From positions 1,054,001 through 1,118,000 of the forward strand of contig MAAO01000006.1 in the NCBI GenBank assembly GCA_002163155.1: DNA of 64,000 nucleotides, given 5' to 3'. A model generated the notes under the pieces. The model worked only from the letters and a program-made list of their open reading frames with translations. It did no database searches and was not told where the DNA came from. The translations under genes and the position numbers were made by a program. The DNA comes from Halobacteriovorax marinus (GTDB lineage: Bacteria > Bdellovibrionota > Bacteriovoracia > Bacteriovoracales > Bacteriovoracaceae). Shown piece after piece: positions 35,661-44,328 of the stretch. Each line of letters begins with the position of its first letter. Within the stretch, counting starts at the first letter, position 1.

Positions 35661-36173
35661 CTAAATAATAGTTTCAAAAATGATTTGATCAAATAGTGTT
35701 GTTGTCGTGACTGTCTTTCCTTTTTTGCTTTTTGCCACTAGGGGAGCAAGAGACTTTTCTATTCTTGTCACTGCATCCATAATTTTAACAATTTGTTTAT
35801 ATTTAACATTCTTTGTAGGACTTAAAATGATAGATCTCTCATCTATATTTTCTAATTTTATTTTAGTAAGGGCTTTCTTTAACTTCTCTAGATTGTACTC
35901 TTGTCCTATTTTTGAAATTGTTGAGCTTGTCTGCCCTTCAACACCTGTCTTGATGACAATCGTTGAAGAAGTAATTTTCAAAGTTAGGTTTAGAGGTTTT
36001 TCATCATTCTTTTCACTGTCTATAATTGATATAGCTGGTGCATCACTACCAATTTCATAAATTTCTAGAAATTGTGCACTCATTAATAAAAAGAATATAA
36101 AAATAAATACTGCATCCAGTATTGGAATAAGGTTAAGTTTTGGAATGGGTTTCTTCTTTCTTATTGGTCTCAT
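35661..36173 (-). CDS. TolR/ExbD-like protein (AglQ-like)
   Basis: About 170 residues with the TolR/ExbD layout. A basic N-terminus (RPIRKKKPIPKL) is followed by one membrane helix with a conserved Asp (NLIPILDAVFIFIFFLL) and a periplasmic domain containing ERSIILSPTKNVKYKQIVKIMD, the typical ExbD repeat motif. The ATG at 36173 is preferred to a TTG at 36191 since GGGGT lies 7 nt before it. It is the first of two TolR copies after the TolQ-like gene; together they should form the proton-conducting stator. Confidence 0.82.
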   Translation of the reverse strand: MRPIRKKKPIPKLNLIPILDAVFIFIFFLLMSAQFLEIYEIGSDAPAISIIDSEKNDEKPLNLTLKITSSTIVIKTGVEGQTSSTISKIGQEYNLEKLKKALTKIKLENIDERSIILSPTKNVKYKQIVKIMDAVTRIEKSLAPLVAKSKKGKTVTTTTLFDQIIFETII

Positions 36174-36196
36174 TTTATCTACCCCGGACAATTAAT

Positions 36197-36895
36197 TTAT
36201 GCGGCCTTAGAAGTTTCTGGAACAGGAGGCATTTTCCTCTTCTTGGTACCAAGTAAATCAACCAATTTTAAAGAATATTCTTCAACTTCCGCTAAAATCT
36301 TATCACTCTTATTTGAGAGAATATTATGAACAACCATTATACTGATTGCTGAAATTAGACCTAGTGCAGTTGTATTCATCGCTTTTGAAATACCAAGGGC
36401 CAATAGTTTTGCTTTTGACGAAGGGTCTGCATTTGCAACAGCTGCAAATGATTGGATCAGTCCGTAAATTGTCCCAAGTAGACCAATTAATGTCGAAACA
36501 TTGGCAACTAGTCCCAAGTAACTCATTCTCTTATCTACCTTAGGAACCACTTCTAAAATTGTAGAGTCTATAGCATCTTGTATTTGTTCTTTATCTTGGT
36601 TTGCTCTCTTTAATCCTGATTTTAAAACCATAGGAAGTAGGGCATTTGAATTTGAGCAGGATTGGATGGCCTTCTGAACATCGTTATTAAGAACGTGTTT
36701 CTTAATCATATTCATTAATGACGATCCATCAATATCGTAAGTAAAGAGAGACTTTATTCTCTCAAGGGATACAGCAATACCAAATATCCAAGTGGCGAAG
36801 ATTATCCACATGAAAATACCACCTTCATCCATGAAAATAGCTAAAGTTTGTATGAATGATTGTTCGGTTACAGCTTCTACTATTTGGTTTTCCAT
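36197..36895 (-). CDS. TolQ/MotA/ExbB-like protein (AglR-like)
   Basis: A 232-residue TolQ-family protein. It has one membrane helix near residues 25-45 and two channel helices later: VSTLIGLLGTIYGLIQSF and TTALGLISAISIMVVHNIL, both with the Thr/Gly/Ala-rich character of the proton path. Between them lies a cytoplasmic region. With two TolR-like genes immediately downstream it forms a complete one-TolQ/two-TolR motor module like AglRQS. The ATG has GGGG upstream (GGGGTAATTC). The Tol-Pal system proper would carry tolA, tolB and pal, which are absent here. Confidence 0.85.
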   Translation of the reverse strand: MENQIVEAVTEQSFIQTLAIFMDEGGIFMWIIFATWIFGIAVSLERIKSLFTYDIDGSSLMNMIKKHVLNNDVQKAIQSCSNSNALLPMVLKSGLKRANQDKEQIQDAIDSTILEVVPKVDKRMSYLGLVANVSTLIGLLGTIYGLIQSFAAVANADPSSKAKLLALGISKAMNTTALGLISAISIMVVHNILSNKSDKILAEVEEYSLKLVDLLGTKKRKMPPVPETSKAA

Positions 36896-36905
36896 GAATT
36901 ACCCC

Positions 36906-37145
36906 TTATCTTAAATTTCTTATGTCTTGTTTTGATTCTTTATTAAATTCGTATCTCTCGTATAGTGGTCTTTCAAATACTTTCCTATCTCTCTCTCTTA
37001 CGGAGAGGTCCCCAGGAGCTAAGATTTGACCTTTAACTTCCAAGTTTCCTAAGTCGAAACTCTCATATTTCTTGTATTCAATAATGACTTTTGGTTCGGC
37101 TGCCATTGTTGAGAATGTTAAAATAAAAAGTATTGCTAATTTCAC
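36906..37145 (-). CDS. Small periplasmic protein, CglF-like
   Basis: 79 residues with a signal peptide (cleaved after about residue 15, TMAA). The mature part is about 64 residues, highly charged: FDLGNLEVKGQILAPGDLSV, then RERDRKVFERPLYERYEFN. The small size, position directly before the TolQ gene, and a central strand followed by an Arg-rich segment agree with the small gliding protein CglF of myxobacteria as I recall it, but this is a weak match by eye. GTG start with AGAGGTAGAAA upstream; it sits 3 bp after the TPR gene. Confidence 0.6.
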   Translation of the reverse strand: MKLAILFILTFSTMAAEPKVIIEYKKYESFDLGNLEVKGQILAPGDLSVRERDRKVFERPLYERYEFNKESKQDIRNLR

Positions 37146-37148
37146 TTT

Positions 37149-38579
37149 CTACCTCTTTGAAACTTTAACTGTTTGGCAATTTGATTTTAATCCGTAGGAA
37201 TAGTCTCCCAACTCATCGGCCCAAAACGAACCTTCAAAATTCCAAAATTGTTGATAGATTGTTCTTTTTACATTTTCATGGCTACCTCTACTTCTAGTGG
37301 CCACTAATTCTTTATTTCTATATAGTAAATTTCTCTTTTTTGACATTACTTCTAACTTAATATTAAACATTTCGTAAGAGAACCTGTGTATGTCATTTAT
37401 AAAAGTAAAAAATTGCTTTTTTACGTAGTGGTTAAGATGTTGTGTTCTCCACTTTATAGAATGTTCAACATTTCTAATAAGAAATTTTGTAAACCTTGTT
37501 TTCCTCTTTTGCTTTAAGTGCTTAAGCTCATTTTTTGCTTTCTTATAACTTACGAGATCAACACTAAACTTTATCTTTTTTCTTATTTGTGTAATAAGGT
37601 TTCTTATATAAGGGTTTATAGTCTCAGTATCTTTTAAAGAGCTAAATGCTAAGTTGATAAAGTAGGTATGCGAATCTTTATTTGCTATAATAATTTTCTT
37701 TAAATGAGTACTTCTTGATTTATAAACTTTATAGTACTGGTCAATTGTAGTTAATGTATCGTCATACAAGCAAAGTCTATAGAAACTTAAAGCATTTAAA
37801 ACTTCAGCTTCAGGAAAGAAATAACTTTGTAGTAACGGAGATCTGTAAGTAACAACTAATCCAAGCGTTCTATTAAAATCTTCTATGTAGTAATTTGCCC
37901 ATGCTTTTTCGATTAAAGTATATGGCCATCGGTATGAGGTCTTAGGTATTAAGTTATATGTATCTATCGCTTTTTTGTATTGTTTTTGTTTGTAGTAGAG
38001 TCTTGCCACGTGCATGATACAAGATTCATTAATGACAGAATAATATCTCTTTAATTTTTCTTTATTTGCTCTTGATTTAAATTGACCAGATATTTTAATA
38101 CATTTATTAAATCTATCTTCAGATCTTGCAAGGTCATTTAGCAATTCTCTTCCAGTTCCTGCTATATAAAGCGCTTCCGGAGCAAATTTATTATTTAAAG
38201 GTATTTTTTCTGCAACCCTTACTGCTCTTTTGAATTTATTAAGTCTAAACATTTTAAGTGCATAGACTAGGTGAAGGGTAGCAGACCCATGTTTTAAAAG
38301 ATCTTTGTTCTTCATTCCTGCTAGAGAATTTGTACCAGTCTTTAAGAGTAGAATTTCTAGTTTATTTTCAAAATCTCTACTAATACTTTTTGATTCGATA
38401 ATATGTTCAGCAGCAAATGGTAGAGCTGAGAAATAATATTTCGATTTAAATAATTCATTAAAAATGTATATACTTTTTTTCTTTTGACTCTTCTTGAACT
38501 CTTTCTGCGCCAATTTAAAATGGGCATTAGAGCTCATAGCAATCGTCATAAGAAATATAGTTAATAAGACTCTCATCAT
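37149..38579 (-). CDS. Periplasmic TPR protein, GltC-like
   Basis: About 476 residues: a signal peptide, then TPR-like helical repeats over the first 300 residues (FAPEALYIAGTGRELL, CIMHVARLYYKQKQYKKAI, PYTLIEKAWANYYIEDF). A helical and basic region follows and a short conserved-looking end, FWADELGDYSYGLKSNC, carries two Cys with the later CQTV. A soluble TPR protein of this size in the locus corresponds best to GltC. Three ATG codons in a row follow AAGGA; the second (38579) has the best spacing. A longer frame from 38603 would overlap the barrel gene without a ribosome-binding site. Confidence 0.7.
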   Translation of the reverse strand: MMRVLLTIFLMTIAMSSNAHFKLAQKEFKKSQKKKSIYIFNELFKSKYYFSALPFAAEHIIESKSISRDFENKLEILLLKTGTNSLAGMKNKDLLKHGSATLHLVYALKMFRLNKFKRAVRVAEKIPLNNKFAPEALYIAGTGRELLNDLARSEDRFNKCIKISGQFKSRANKEKLKRYYSVINESCIMHVARLYYKQKQYKKAIDTYNLIPKTSYRWPYTLIEKAWANYYIEDFNRTLGLVVTYRSPLLQSYFFPEAEVLNALSFYRLCLYDDTLTTIDQYYKVYKSRSTHLKKIIIANKDSHTYFINLAFSSLKDTETINPYIRNLITQIRKKIKFSVDLVSYKKAKNELKHLKQKRKTRFTKFLIRNVEHSIKWRTQHLNHYVKKQFFTFINDIHRFSYEMFNIKLEVMSKKRNLLYRNKELVATRSRGSHENVKRTIYQQFWNFEGSFWADELGDYSYGLKSNCQTVKVSKR

Positions 38580-38586
38580 CATTTCC

Positions 38587-39312
38587 TTAGAAGGTAAAAC
38601 CAACTGAAATTACGAGGTCCGATGTTCCTCTCATCTTATTACTAGTGGCAGCACCATTTAATGTTGGTCCAGGTGCTTTATAAAAAGTTCTTTGAAGATC
38701 AATTCCAATGAACCAGTTCTTATTGGCATGAACTCTAAGACCTGTTTTAGCAACTCCACCTGTGTATGATTCAGTACCAAAGTTGGTAGATTCAGCAGGA
38801 ACAGCTACTGTATCCTTATTTGACTCAGCATTTATTTTTGCTAGACCCAAACCAAAATTCCAATCAAAGTAGATGATTTTGTTAAAAGTATTTATCTTTC
38901 CATAAAACGGTGACCATACAGCCATTAATCCGTAAGAAGAGGTAAGTCTTCTAATGAAGGGAACGCTTTGATTAATTCGTTGTAAATTTTCATAAGCATC
39001 GTTATTTTTATTTGAATAACTATTATAAAAACCTTCAATGGCCCACTCTTCATTTAAGTAGTAACCGCCTCTAAAGTTTAAACCTTTCGTATCTTGGTAT
39101 TCTCCACTTAATCCAGCCATATACCCAAGTTGTGTATAGAATGTTTTTTCTTTCTTATACAGCTTGTTTTGTAGTACATAGACTTTCTTATCAGGATCTA
39201 ACCAAAGAAACTTATAAAGGTCTTTTTCGTTTGCTTTTACAGTATGTGATGACGCTGCAAAAGCGAGCGTCATCATAAATGTTGTGAGAATTCTACCCCT
39301 AGAAAAGTTCAT
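38587..39312 (-). CDS. Outer-membrane beta-barrel protein (GltA/GltB-like)
   Basis: 241 residues: a signal peptide (cleaved after about residue 27, TVKA), then amphipathic strands, ending in the classical C-terminal aromatic residue (SDLVISVGFTF). Such barrels of 8 strands or so fit the outer-membrane proteins GltA/GltB of the gliding machine. It is encoded between the vWA lipoprotein (TAATG overlap) and the TPR protein. No porin family is recognised, so assignment rests on context. Confidence 0.72.
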   Translation of the reverse strand: MNFSRGRILTTFMMTLAFAASSHTVKANEKDLYKFLWLDPDKKVYVLQNKLYKKEKTFYTQLGYMAGLSGEYQDTKGLNFRGGYYLNEEWAIEGFYNSYSNKNNDAYENLQRINQSVPFIRRLTSSYGLMAVWSPFYGKINTFNKIIYFDWNFGLGLAKINAESNKDTVAVPAESTNFGTESYTGGVAKTGLRVHANKNWFIGIDLQRTFYKAPGPTLNGAATSNKMRGTSDLVISVGFTF

Positions 39313-40607
39313 TAGTTAAGCTCCCCAGATACAATTGAATATGTAACTTCAACATTAGAACCTTCGTTTGGAATATGTCCTTGAAGGAATTTTACTGTTC
39401 GTGCTTGATTGTCATAAGAATAACCTGTGCTAACTGCAGTTCCATTGACTTTAATTTCAACTTTGTCTTTATGAGGAACTTGAGAAAGAGCAAAACTTTC
39501 AATTAAGTCGACAATCTTTCCTCCCATTTCTCTTAAAGTTTTATAGAAATCATTTTTAATGTGTGCAGTATTTCCACCTGTTTTTTCACTTGCAGCTAAG
39601 TAACGTGTTCCAACGGTTTCCCATCTGTTACTTGTTTTTTCTTTTGAAACAATGCTATAGAGCTTAATAAGACCAGATTTTTCTTTCTTACTTTTTAAGT
39701 AGTCCACATAGTGTGAAACCTTTTCGTAAGACTGATCTTCTTCATCACTTACATAAACTACAACGAGGTAAGCATCATCTCTCATCCAGTTTTGACTATT
39801 TTTTTCAATAAAAGATTTTGATGTATGTAATCCTCTTTCTCTACCAGAACCTCTAGTTCCAACTTTTATACATTTCGCAAAATCCGACACAAACTTCTTT
39901 TCATTGGCCAATGCTGCACTAGTCGTTAAAAGTTTCGTACTGCAAATTAATTTCCCATCTTTTCTAGAAGTGGCATCGGTAGTTGTGATGGCCATTTGGA
40001 AGTCTATTTTCTTTTCTAAGAATTCATGAATAAAGACATCAAAATTATAGGCTAAGGCCTTTTGTTCATCACCCATAGATCCTGAATCATCAACAACCCA
40101 AAGGATATCAACTTTTCCTTTTTTGGCCGTTGCCTGTGTGAAGTTTTCAACAATAGTTTTGTAATTAATAGTAGGTTCAGTTGGCACAACTGGGTCAGTA
40201 GGTATTACTGGATCAGTTGGAGTAGGAGTTGTAGTTCCGCCACCATTATTTCCACCATTATCAACGATTGGATCAGTAGGAGTTGGAGTCGTAGTTCCGC
40301 CACCATTATTTCCACCATTATCAACGATTGGATCAGTTGGAGTAGGAGTTGTAGTTCCGCCGCCATTATTTCCACCGTTATCAACGATTGGATCAGTAGG
40401 AGTTGGAGTTGGAGCTGGAGTTGTAGTACCACCACCATTATTTGAATCAGTTGGTATTTCTACTTCGCTTGGAATGTCCTTGTCGGCCACACCTGCACCA
40501 TTTAAAAATTTCTTTTCGTAAAACTCTTGTTCATTACAAGATGTCACTGACATCATAATAAAAACTAAGCAAATTGAATTTCGTACCCATGTCGTTGAAA
40601 AAACCAT
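39312..40607 (-). CDS. vWA-domain surface lipoprotein (CglB-like)
   Basis: About 431 residues. The lipobox VTSC ends a signal peptide. A low-complexity linker of 20-residue Gly/Thr/Pro/Asn repeats (about 45-140) precedes a vWA domain with an intact MIDAS (VVDDSGSMGDE, then TTTDAT, and VVYVSDEEDQ). The C-terminus is a small beta domain (VEIKVNGTAVSTGY). In M. xanthus the focal-adhesion protein CglB is a vWA lipoprotein, so an adhesin role in surface contact is plausible. I chose the ATG at 40607, with GGAG 6 nt upstream; the frame could also start at 40619. It is the first gene of the ten-gene operon. Confidence 0.75.
   Translation of the reverse strand: MVFSTTWVRNSICLVFIMMSVTSCNEQEFYEKKFLNGAGVADKDIPSEVEIPTDSNNGGGTTTPAPTPTPTDPIVDNGGNNGGGTTTPTPTDPIVDNGGNNGGGTTTPTPTDPIVDNGGNNGGGTTTPTPTDPVIPTDPVVPTEPTINYKTIVENFTQATAKKGKVDILWVVDDSGSMGDEQKALAYNFDVFIHEFLEKKIDFQMAITTTDATSRKDGKLICSTKLLTTSAALANEKKFVSDFAKCIKVGTRGSGRERGLHTSKSFIEKNSQNWMRDDAYLVVVYVSDEEDQSYEKVSHYVDYLKSKKEKSGLIKLYSIVSKEKTSNRWETVGTRYLAASEKTGGNTAHIKNDFYKTLREMGGKIVDLIESFALSQVPHKDKVEIKVNGTAVSTGYSYDNQARTVKFLQGHIPNEGSNVEVTYSIVSGELN
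40210..40409 (-). repeat. 60-bp in-frame tandem repeat
   Basis: About 3.3 copies of a 60-bp unit encode the linker (DPIVDNGGNNGGGTTTPTPT)n of the vWA lipoprotein. Copies differ by a few synonymous changes, so the repeat is conserved at the protein level. Because the unit is a multiple of three, copy-number change would alter linker length without breaking the frame. Confidence 0.9.
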
Positions 40608-40940
40608 CACCGTCTCCATAACAGCAGCATAACCAAATTCCTATAGAGCGAACTCTTGGTCATACATATTCTGGCTTTTCTTAGATTTTGTGAACGGCTT
40701 ACATACTTTGAGCGCTGACGTACAACAACAAAATCGGAGAAGTTTCTTTAACCCTTTACGTGCCCATAGCTTAACAAATTGGAAAATGAAGTAAATGAAA
40801 AGGAGGATTTTAAGGGAACATAACCCATTATTCTAGTGGGTTAGGTGGTGATTTTTAAGATATTTTAACAATTTTCATTGAATTGAAATTAGTTGAAATA
40901 GTGCCAACCTTTCTCGCTAGTAGGTACATAAGGTATTGAT
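40608..40940. promoter_or_regulatory. Upstream region of the gliding-type operon
   Basis: 333 bp with no credible gene. It must hold the promoter of the minus-strand operon (vWA to FHA), although I could not fix a -10/-35 pair. It also holds the terminator hairpin of the upstream hydrolase gene at 40821-40843. Confidence 0.4.
40821..40843 (-). terminator. Terminator hairpin after alpha/beta hydrolase gene
   Basis: TAACCCA (40821-40827) pairs with TGGGTTA (40837-40843) around a 9-nt loop, 98 bp beyond the hydrolase stop on the minus strand. The T-tract is weak. Confidence 0.45.
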
Positions 40941-41576
40941 TCAAAATAATTCTACTGTTTTTTCAATAAACTCATTAGTAAGCGTGTGCCCTAGGTCATC
41001 GAGGATTATATACTGAGAGTTTTGAACTCTTTCTTTTAATTTATCAAAGTGATTCTTAGAGTTTTCCATCTCTACCATATTGTCTTTACTTCCATGAATG
41101 GCAAAGAGGGAGAAGTTTAATTTTTCTTTGAGAAACTGCCATTTAAAAGTACAAGCTAGGCCTATGACTTTACTTACATTCTCTAAACGTTCAGCGACAA
41201 AGGGGGCCAGGTATCCTCCCTGTGAATAACCAATAATCATCTTCTCGCTTGCTGAGTGTTTCGTCTCATTTACTATTTTTGATAGTAGTGTCGCTGGAAA
41301 ATTATAATCAATATCGTAGGTGTTTGTGTGGCGATCATAGAAGTACCAAGCATATCTCTTATCAATATACTCTCGTCTGATTTTTGGCAGGGGAAAAGGT
41401 CCATTTGGAGCTAAAATGTCATAGTCTTCAGGGATGACCTTTTGGAAGTGTTCGAGCATATCTTCGCCCTTTTGAGCAAATCCATGGAGAAGAATAGCTA
41501 GTTTACTTCCTCCACGGTCAATATAGTAATAGTCTAGGGGGAAATCGATTTCTATTTTCTTTCTTATTAATTCCAT
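40941..41576 (-). CDS. Alpha/beta hydrolase (esterase)
   Basis: 211 residues in the carboxylesterase/phospholipase fold. The oxyanion-hole region is LLHGFAQKGEDM, the nucleophile elbow GYSQGGYLAP, then FAIHGSKDNMVEM with the acidic residue, and the catalytic His in LDDLGHTLTNEF. No signal peptide, so it is cytosolic. The substrate cannot be told. It is divergent from a 91-residue gene 44 bp away and is followed by a hairpin on the minus strand. Confidence 0.8.
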   Translation of the reverse strand: MELIRKKIEIDFPLDYYYIDRGGSKLAILLHGFAQKGEDMLEHFQKVIPEDYDILAPNGPFPLPKIRREYIDKRYAWYFYDRHTNTYDIDYNFPATLLSKIVNETKHSASEKMIIGYSQGGYLAPFVAERLENVSKVIGLACTFKWQFLKEKLNFSLFAIHGSKDNMVEMENSKNHFDKLKERVQNSQYIILDDLGHTLTNEFIEKTVELF

Positions 41577-41620
41577 GGAACAATGTTAGAAGATAATTAA
41601 ATCTTTGAGTAGGAAAAAAA

Positions 41621-41896
41621 TTGATTTTATCTGATAAAGTTCTTGAGACATTATCCTTTTTTAACGAAATGACCTTGGAGCAAATTTATTTAGACTTCGA
41701 GGAGGATTACTTTGTCGAAAATAGACATCTCACTAATGAAGATTTGACTAAATGTCTAAAGATCTTAGTTAAGAGTAAGAGAGTAAAAAGTATAAAAAAA
41801 GGGAAAATTCAATCTTGGATTCGAATTTACCCTAAGAAAAGTCTTCTTACTAGAATGTTTGAATACCTAAAAAGCCTGCACAAAACCAACAAATAA
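41621..41896 (+). CDS. Small basic protein of unknown function
   Basis: A 91-residue protein starting at TTG with AGGA about 7 nt upstream. It looks like a helix-rich winged-helix-sized domain (FFNEMTLEQIYLDFEEDYF, LTNEDLTKCLKILVKSKRV, then a basic end), which could be a DNA-binding domain, but no family is recognised. Its 3' end overlaps the convergent polyprenol kinase gene by 47 nt, so its existence rests on a good start and length. Confidence 0.5.
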   Translation: MILSDKVLETLSFFNEMTLEQIYLDFEEDYFVENRHLTNEDLTKCLKILVKSKRVKSIKKGKIQSWIRIYPKKSLLTRMFEYLKSLHKTNK

Positions 41897-42533
41897 GACC
41901 TGTCATAATGGGAATGGTTAAGTTGTCATCGATCCTAACTGGAATCATTTCAAAGGCACTCATAATGAGTGCGACTAAAACGGCGAGTAGTACCACTAAT
42001 GACATGTCGTTTTGATACATAAATCCAAAAACTAATATTATGATTAAAAAGGTACATATAAAAAATGCTGCCGATCCCTCTAAGCTCTTTCCTTTTACAA
42101 TTTTATTTTTTCCAAATCTAATTCCAATAATGGCAGACATGGGGTCTGCAATGGCCAGAGTAAAAATTGCAGATACAGCTACTACTTTTGGAAAACTCAA
42201 TAGTGTTAGTAAGAGCCCCATCACAAAAGGCATTCCCGCAGACTCTTTAAGTTGCTCTTCAGCTCTTAAAAGGTATTTAGTAACTATCTGGAAGCTTGCT
42301 GCGTGTTCTGGATAATTTATACGAACTTGCTCAAATATATAGACCAGACAAGCAGCGGTTCCAAGTATTGAGACTGCTAATTGATGGCTTAAGAAGCTAT
42401 AGTAAATAATCCCTATGAATATTCCCATAGACATATGAAAGAATCTTCTAGGAAATTGGAGGTCATTTCTTGTTGATGTTGTCTTGTGTTTAGTTTCTTT
42501 TAGGGCCTCTGCGGCTTCTTCTATTTTATTCAC
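41850..42533 (-). CDS. Polyprenol/dolichol kinase-like membrane protein
   Basis: 227 residues, mostly hydrophobic with about six helices. The pattern RRFFHMSMG at the start, LAIADPMSAIIGIRFGKNKI in the middle and GKSLEGSAAFFICTF is typical of the SEC59/VTE5/DGK1 (CTP-dependent polyprenol, phytol or diacylglycerol kinase) superfamily, related to CdsA. It could phosphorylate a lipid alcohol in the inner membrane. The upstream antiporter gene on the same strand may be cotranscribed. Confidence 0.78.
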   Translation of the reverse strand: MNKIEEAAEALKETKHKTTSTRNDLQFPRRFFHMSMGIFIGIIYYSFLSHQLAVSILGTAACLVYIFEQVRINYPEHAASFQIVTKYLLRAEEQLKESAGMPFVMGLLLTLLSFPKVVAVSAIFTLAIADPMSAIIGIRFGKNKIVKGKSLEGSAAFFICTFLIIILVFGFMYQNDMSLVVLLAVLVALIMSAFEMIPVRIDDNLTIPIMTGLICWFCAGFLGIQTF

Positions 42534-42585
42534 GATATATCCTTTGCTAACTTATCGGAAATTCATGAAAAAATTTTAATAAAAA

Positions 42586-44328
42586 TCAGTCAATTATCTT
42601 TTTTGGACCACCTTCACTAACTTTTTTGATGATATCTTTCTGATTAATACACCCCAGGAGTTTCTTACTCGTGCTATGTACGACTGGAAGAGTCTGGTAT
42701 TTGCACTGACTAAATTTTTCGATCACTTCATCTAAATTGCTATCATGATTGATTGTAGGGAATTCACAAAGAAGAGATTTGGCAATAATGAAACTATTTT
42801 CTTCTTCTTTAGAAACTTCCATTAATTCGGTCAAATTAATAATTCCTAGGAATTTTTGTTCATCGTCAATGACTGGATAGAAAGGAGAGCTATGTTGATA
42901 AACAAATTTTTGTACAAAAGTTATATTGGCCGTTTCTTTAACTGAAATCATATCAGTTTTGATTAAATGTTTTATACCTTGGTTCGTAATTTTTGGCTGA
43001 TCTTTTTTAATGTTTAAGTTTTCCTGCAAGTTATCAATCAGCTGTCCCATACTTACGGATGTCTTTTTTGAGAGGTTCTTGTCTCCGGCCTGTACTTCCT
43101 TAATTTCCTTTGCCTGGGTGAGTCCCCATTTCAAAAGTAAGGGACCTATGATTTCAAAAACAAATATAGAACTTAAAATAATTGTGACAATAAGGTTAGA
43201 GCTTTCGGTATCTATGGGCATAATCTTACTGACCACTGCTAGTGCAACCCCCGCATGAGAGAGAGTGGAGAGACCGAAGTAGTTGGCCTTGTCATTAAAA
43301 GAGCTCACAAGTTTTCCAGTAAGCCTTGACGCCATATAGAATCCCACTATGCGACAAATTATATAGATGAAGGCCATGGTGAAAGTCGTAACAGTAAACT
43401 CTCTTAAATTAATATGTGCCCCGGCGAGAATGAAAAAGATGGCATAAATGGATAGACCCATATCATTTATACCTTGATGAATTTCTTTACCCGTATTTGA
43501 AGAATTCACAACTGTGAATCCAATGACAGCGGATATTATAAGGGGATCAGTATTTAGGTAATAGGAAAGAGTTTGTCCAAAGAGAATAGTAGAACCCACT
43601 AACATAAGAAATTCTGAGGACTTTTTTTCTTTTTGTTCCCAATAGGAAAGAAAGAATCCAAGAATGAAGCCAAGTAAGACAGAGCCAAGAAGTGACCAAG
43701 CTAGCAATGCCATTTGCACCAGTGGTGTTTGACCATCAGCCGAGGGCCAGATTTTAAGTATTTTGAGAGTCACTTCTACTACTTGAGTACCTACAAGAGC
43801 GAAGACTGTTCCCATGGCGAGAAATGTGAGTATAGAGGTCTGTAAGGGTCCCTTGGCATTGTATTCTTTCATGACCAGTAGAGTAGTGGGAGGAGCTGTC
43901 ATGAGTGCTACAAAGCTTAGAAAACTTGAAATAATAAGTGTCATTCTTAAGTCTTGAGTGACTAGACCATAGGAAAAGAAAGTTAAAGTGAAAACCATAA
44001 CGAAAGTTAAAAGAATCACGACGGCAATTTCTTTAAACTTCTTTGGACCAAGTATTTTTATGAGGTCTCGATCAAAATCTCCTCCAATATTGAAGAGAAT
44101 GAGCCCCATGGCAATGTCAGCTAGAAAGTGAAAGCTATCTGCAATTTCTACAGACATGAGATTAAGGCCAGTAGGTCCAATTAAAATTCCAGTAAAGATA
44201 TATGCTGTAACTTTTGGAATCTTTACTTTCTTAGAGAATTGACCAAAAATAAGTGCCGCAATCATAGCGATACCTAAGACCGGAATTTTTTCTTCTAGAA
44301 TGGCAAGTGTGACTTCTTGTGCTTGCAA
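42586..44328 (-). CDS. CPA2-family cation:proton antiporter with CBS domains
   Basis: 580 residues. Residues 10-385 form a Na+(K+)/H+ exchanger of the CPA2/KefB type, about twelve helices. Early segments include IPKVTAYIFTGILIGPTGLN and FLADIAMGLILFNIGGDFD, and a later helix has LSIYAIFFILAGAHINL. The C-terminal 110 residues form a CBS pair (TADMISV region, then QCKYQTLPVVHSTSKKLLGC) and replace the usual TrkA-N domain. It starts at TTG with AGGA 6 nt upstream. CBS ligands probably gate the exchanger. The ion specificity is unknown. Confidence 0.82.
   Translation of the reverse strand: MQAQEVTLAILEEKIPVLGIAMIAALIFGQFSKKVKIPKVTAYIFTGILIGPTGLNLMSVEIADSFHFLADIAMGLILFNIGGDFDRDLIKILGPKKFKEIAVVILLTFVMVFTLTFFSYGLVTQDLRMTLIISSFLSFVALMTAPPTTLLVMKEYNAKGPLQTSILTFLAMGTVFALVGTQVVEVTLKILKIWPSADGQTPLVQMALLAWSLLGSVLLGFILGFFLSYWEQKEKKSSEFLMLVGSTILFGQTLSYYLNTDPLIISAVIGFTVVNSSNTGKEIHQGINDMGLSIYAIFFILAGAHINLREFTVTTFTMAFIYIICRIVGFYMASRLTGKLVSSFNDKANYFGLSTLSHAGVALAVVSKIMPIDTESSNLIVTIILSSIFVFEIIGPLLLKWGLTQAKEIKEVQAGDKNLSKKTSVSMGQLIDNLQENLNIKKDQPKITNQGIKHLIKTDMISVKETANITFVQKFVYQHSSPFYPVIDDEQKFLGIINLTELMEVSKEEENSFIIAKSLLCEFPTINHDSNLDEVIEKFSQCKYQTLPVVHSTSKKLLGCINQKDIIKKVSEGGPKKIID

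Noticed and set aside
36246-36257. Palindrome CTTGGTACCAAG resembling the GGTAC dyad
   Set aside because: It lies in the TolQ-like coding sequence, has no N4 spacer and no promoter context.
36802-36810. Perfect DnaA box TTATCCACA, with another inverted at 33285-33293
   Set aside because: Both are isolated inside coding sequence, far apart, with no AT-rich unwinding region or box cluster, so there is no case for an origin.
36197-36895. Annotating the TolQ/TolR genes as the Tol-Pal system
   Set aside because: tolA, tolB and pal are absent and there are two TolR copies among Glt-like genes, which fits AglRQS better.
40205-40438. Minus-strand frame of 77 Leu/Gln-rich codons
   Set aside because: It is an alternative frame of the 60-bp repeat in the vWA lipoprotein gene.
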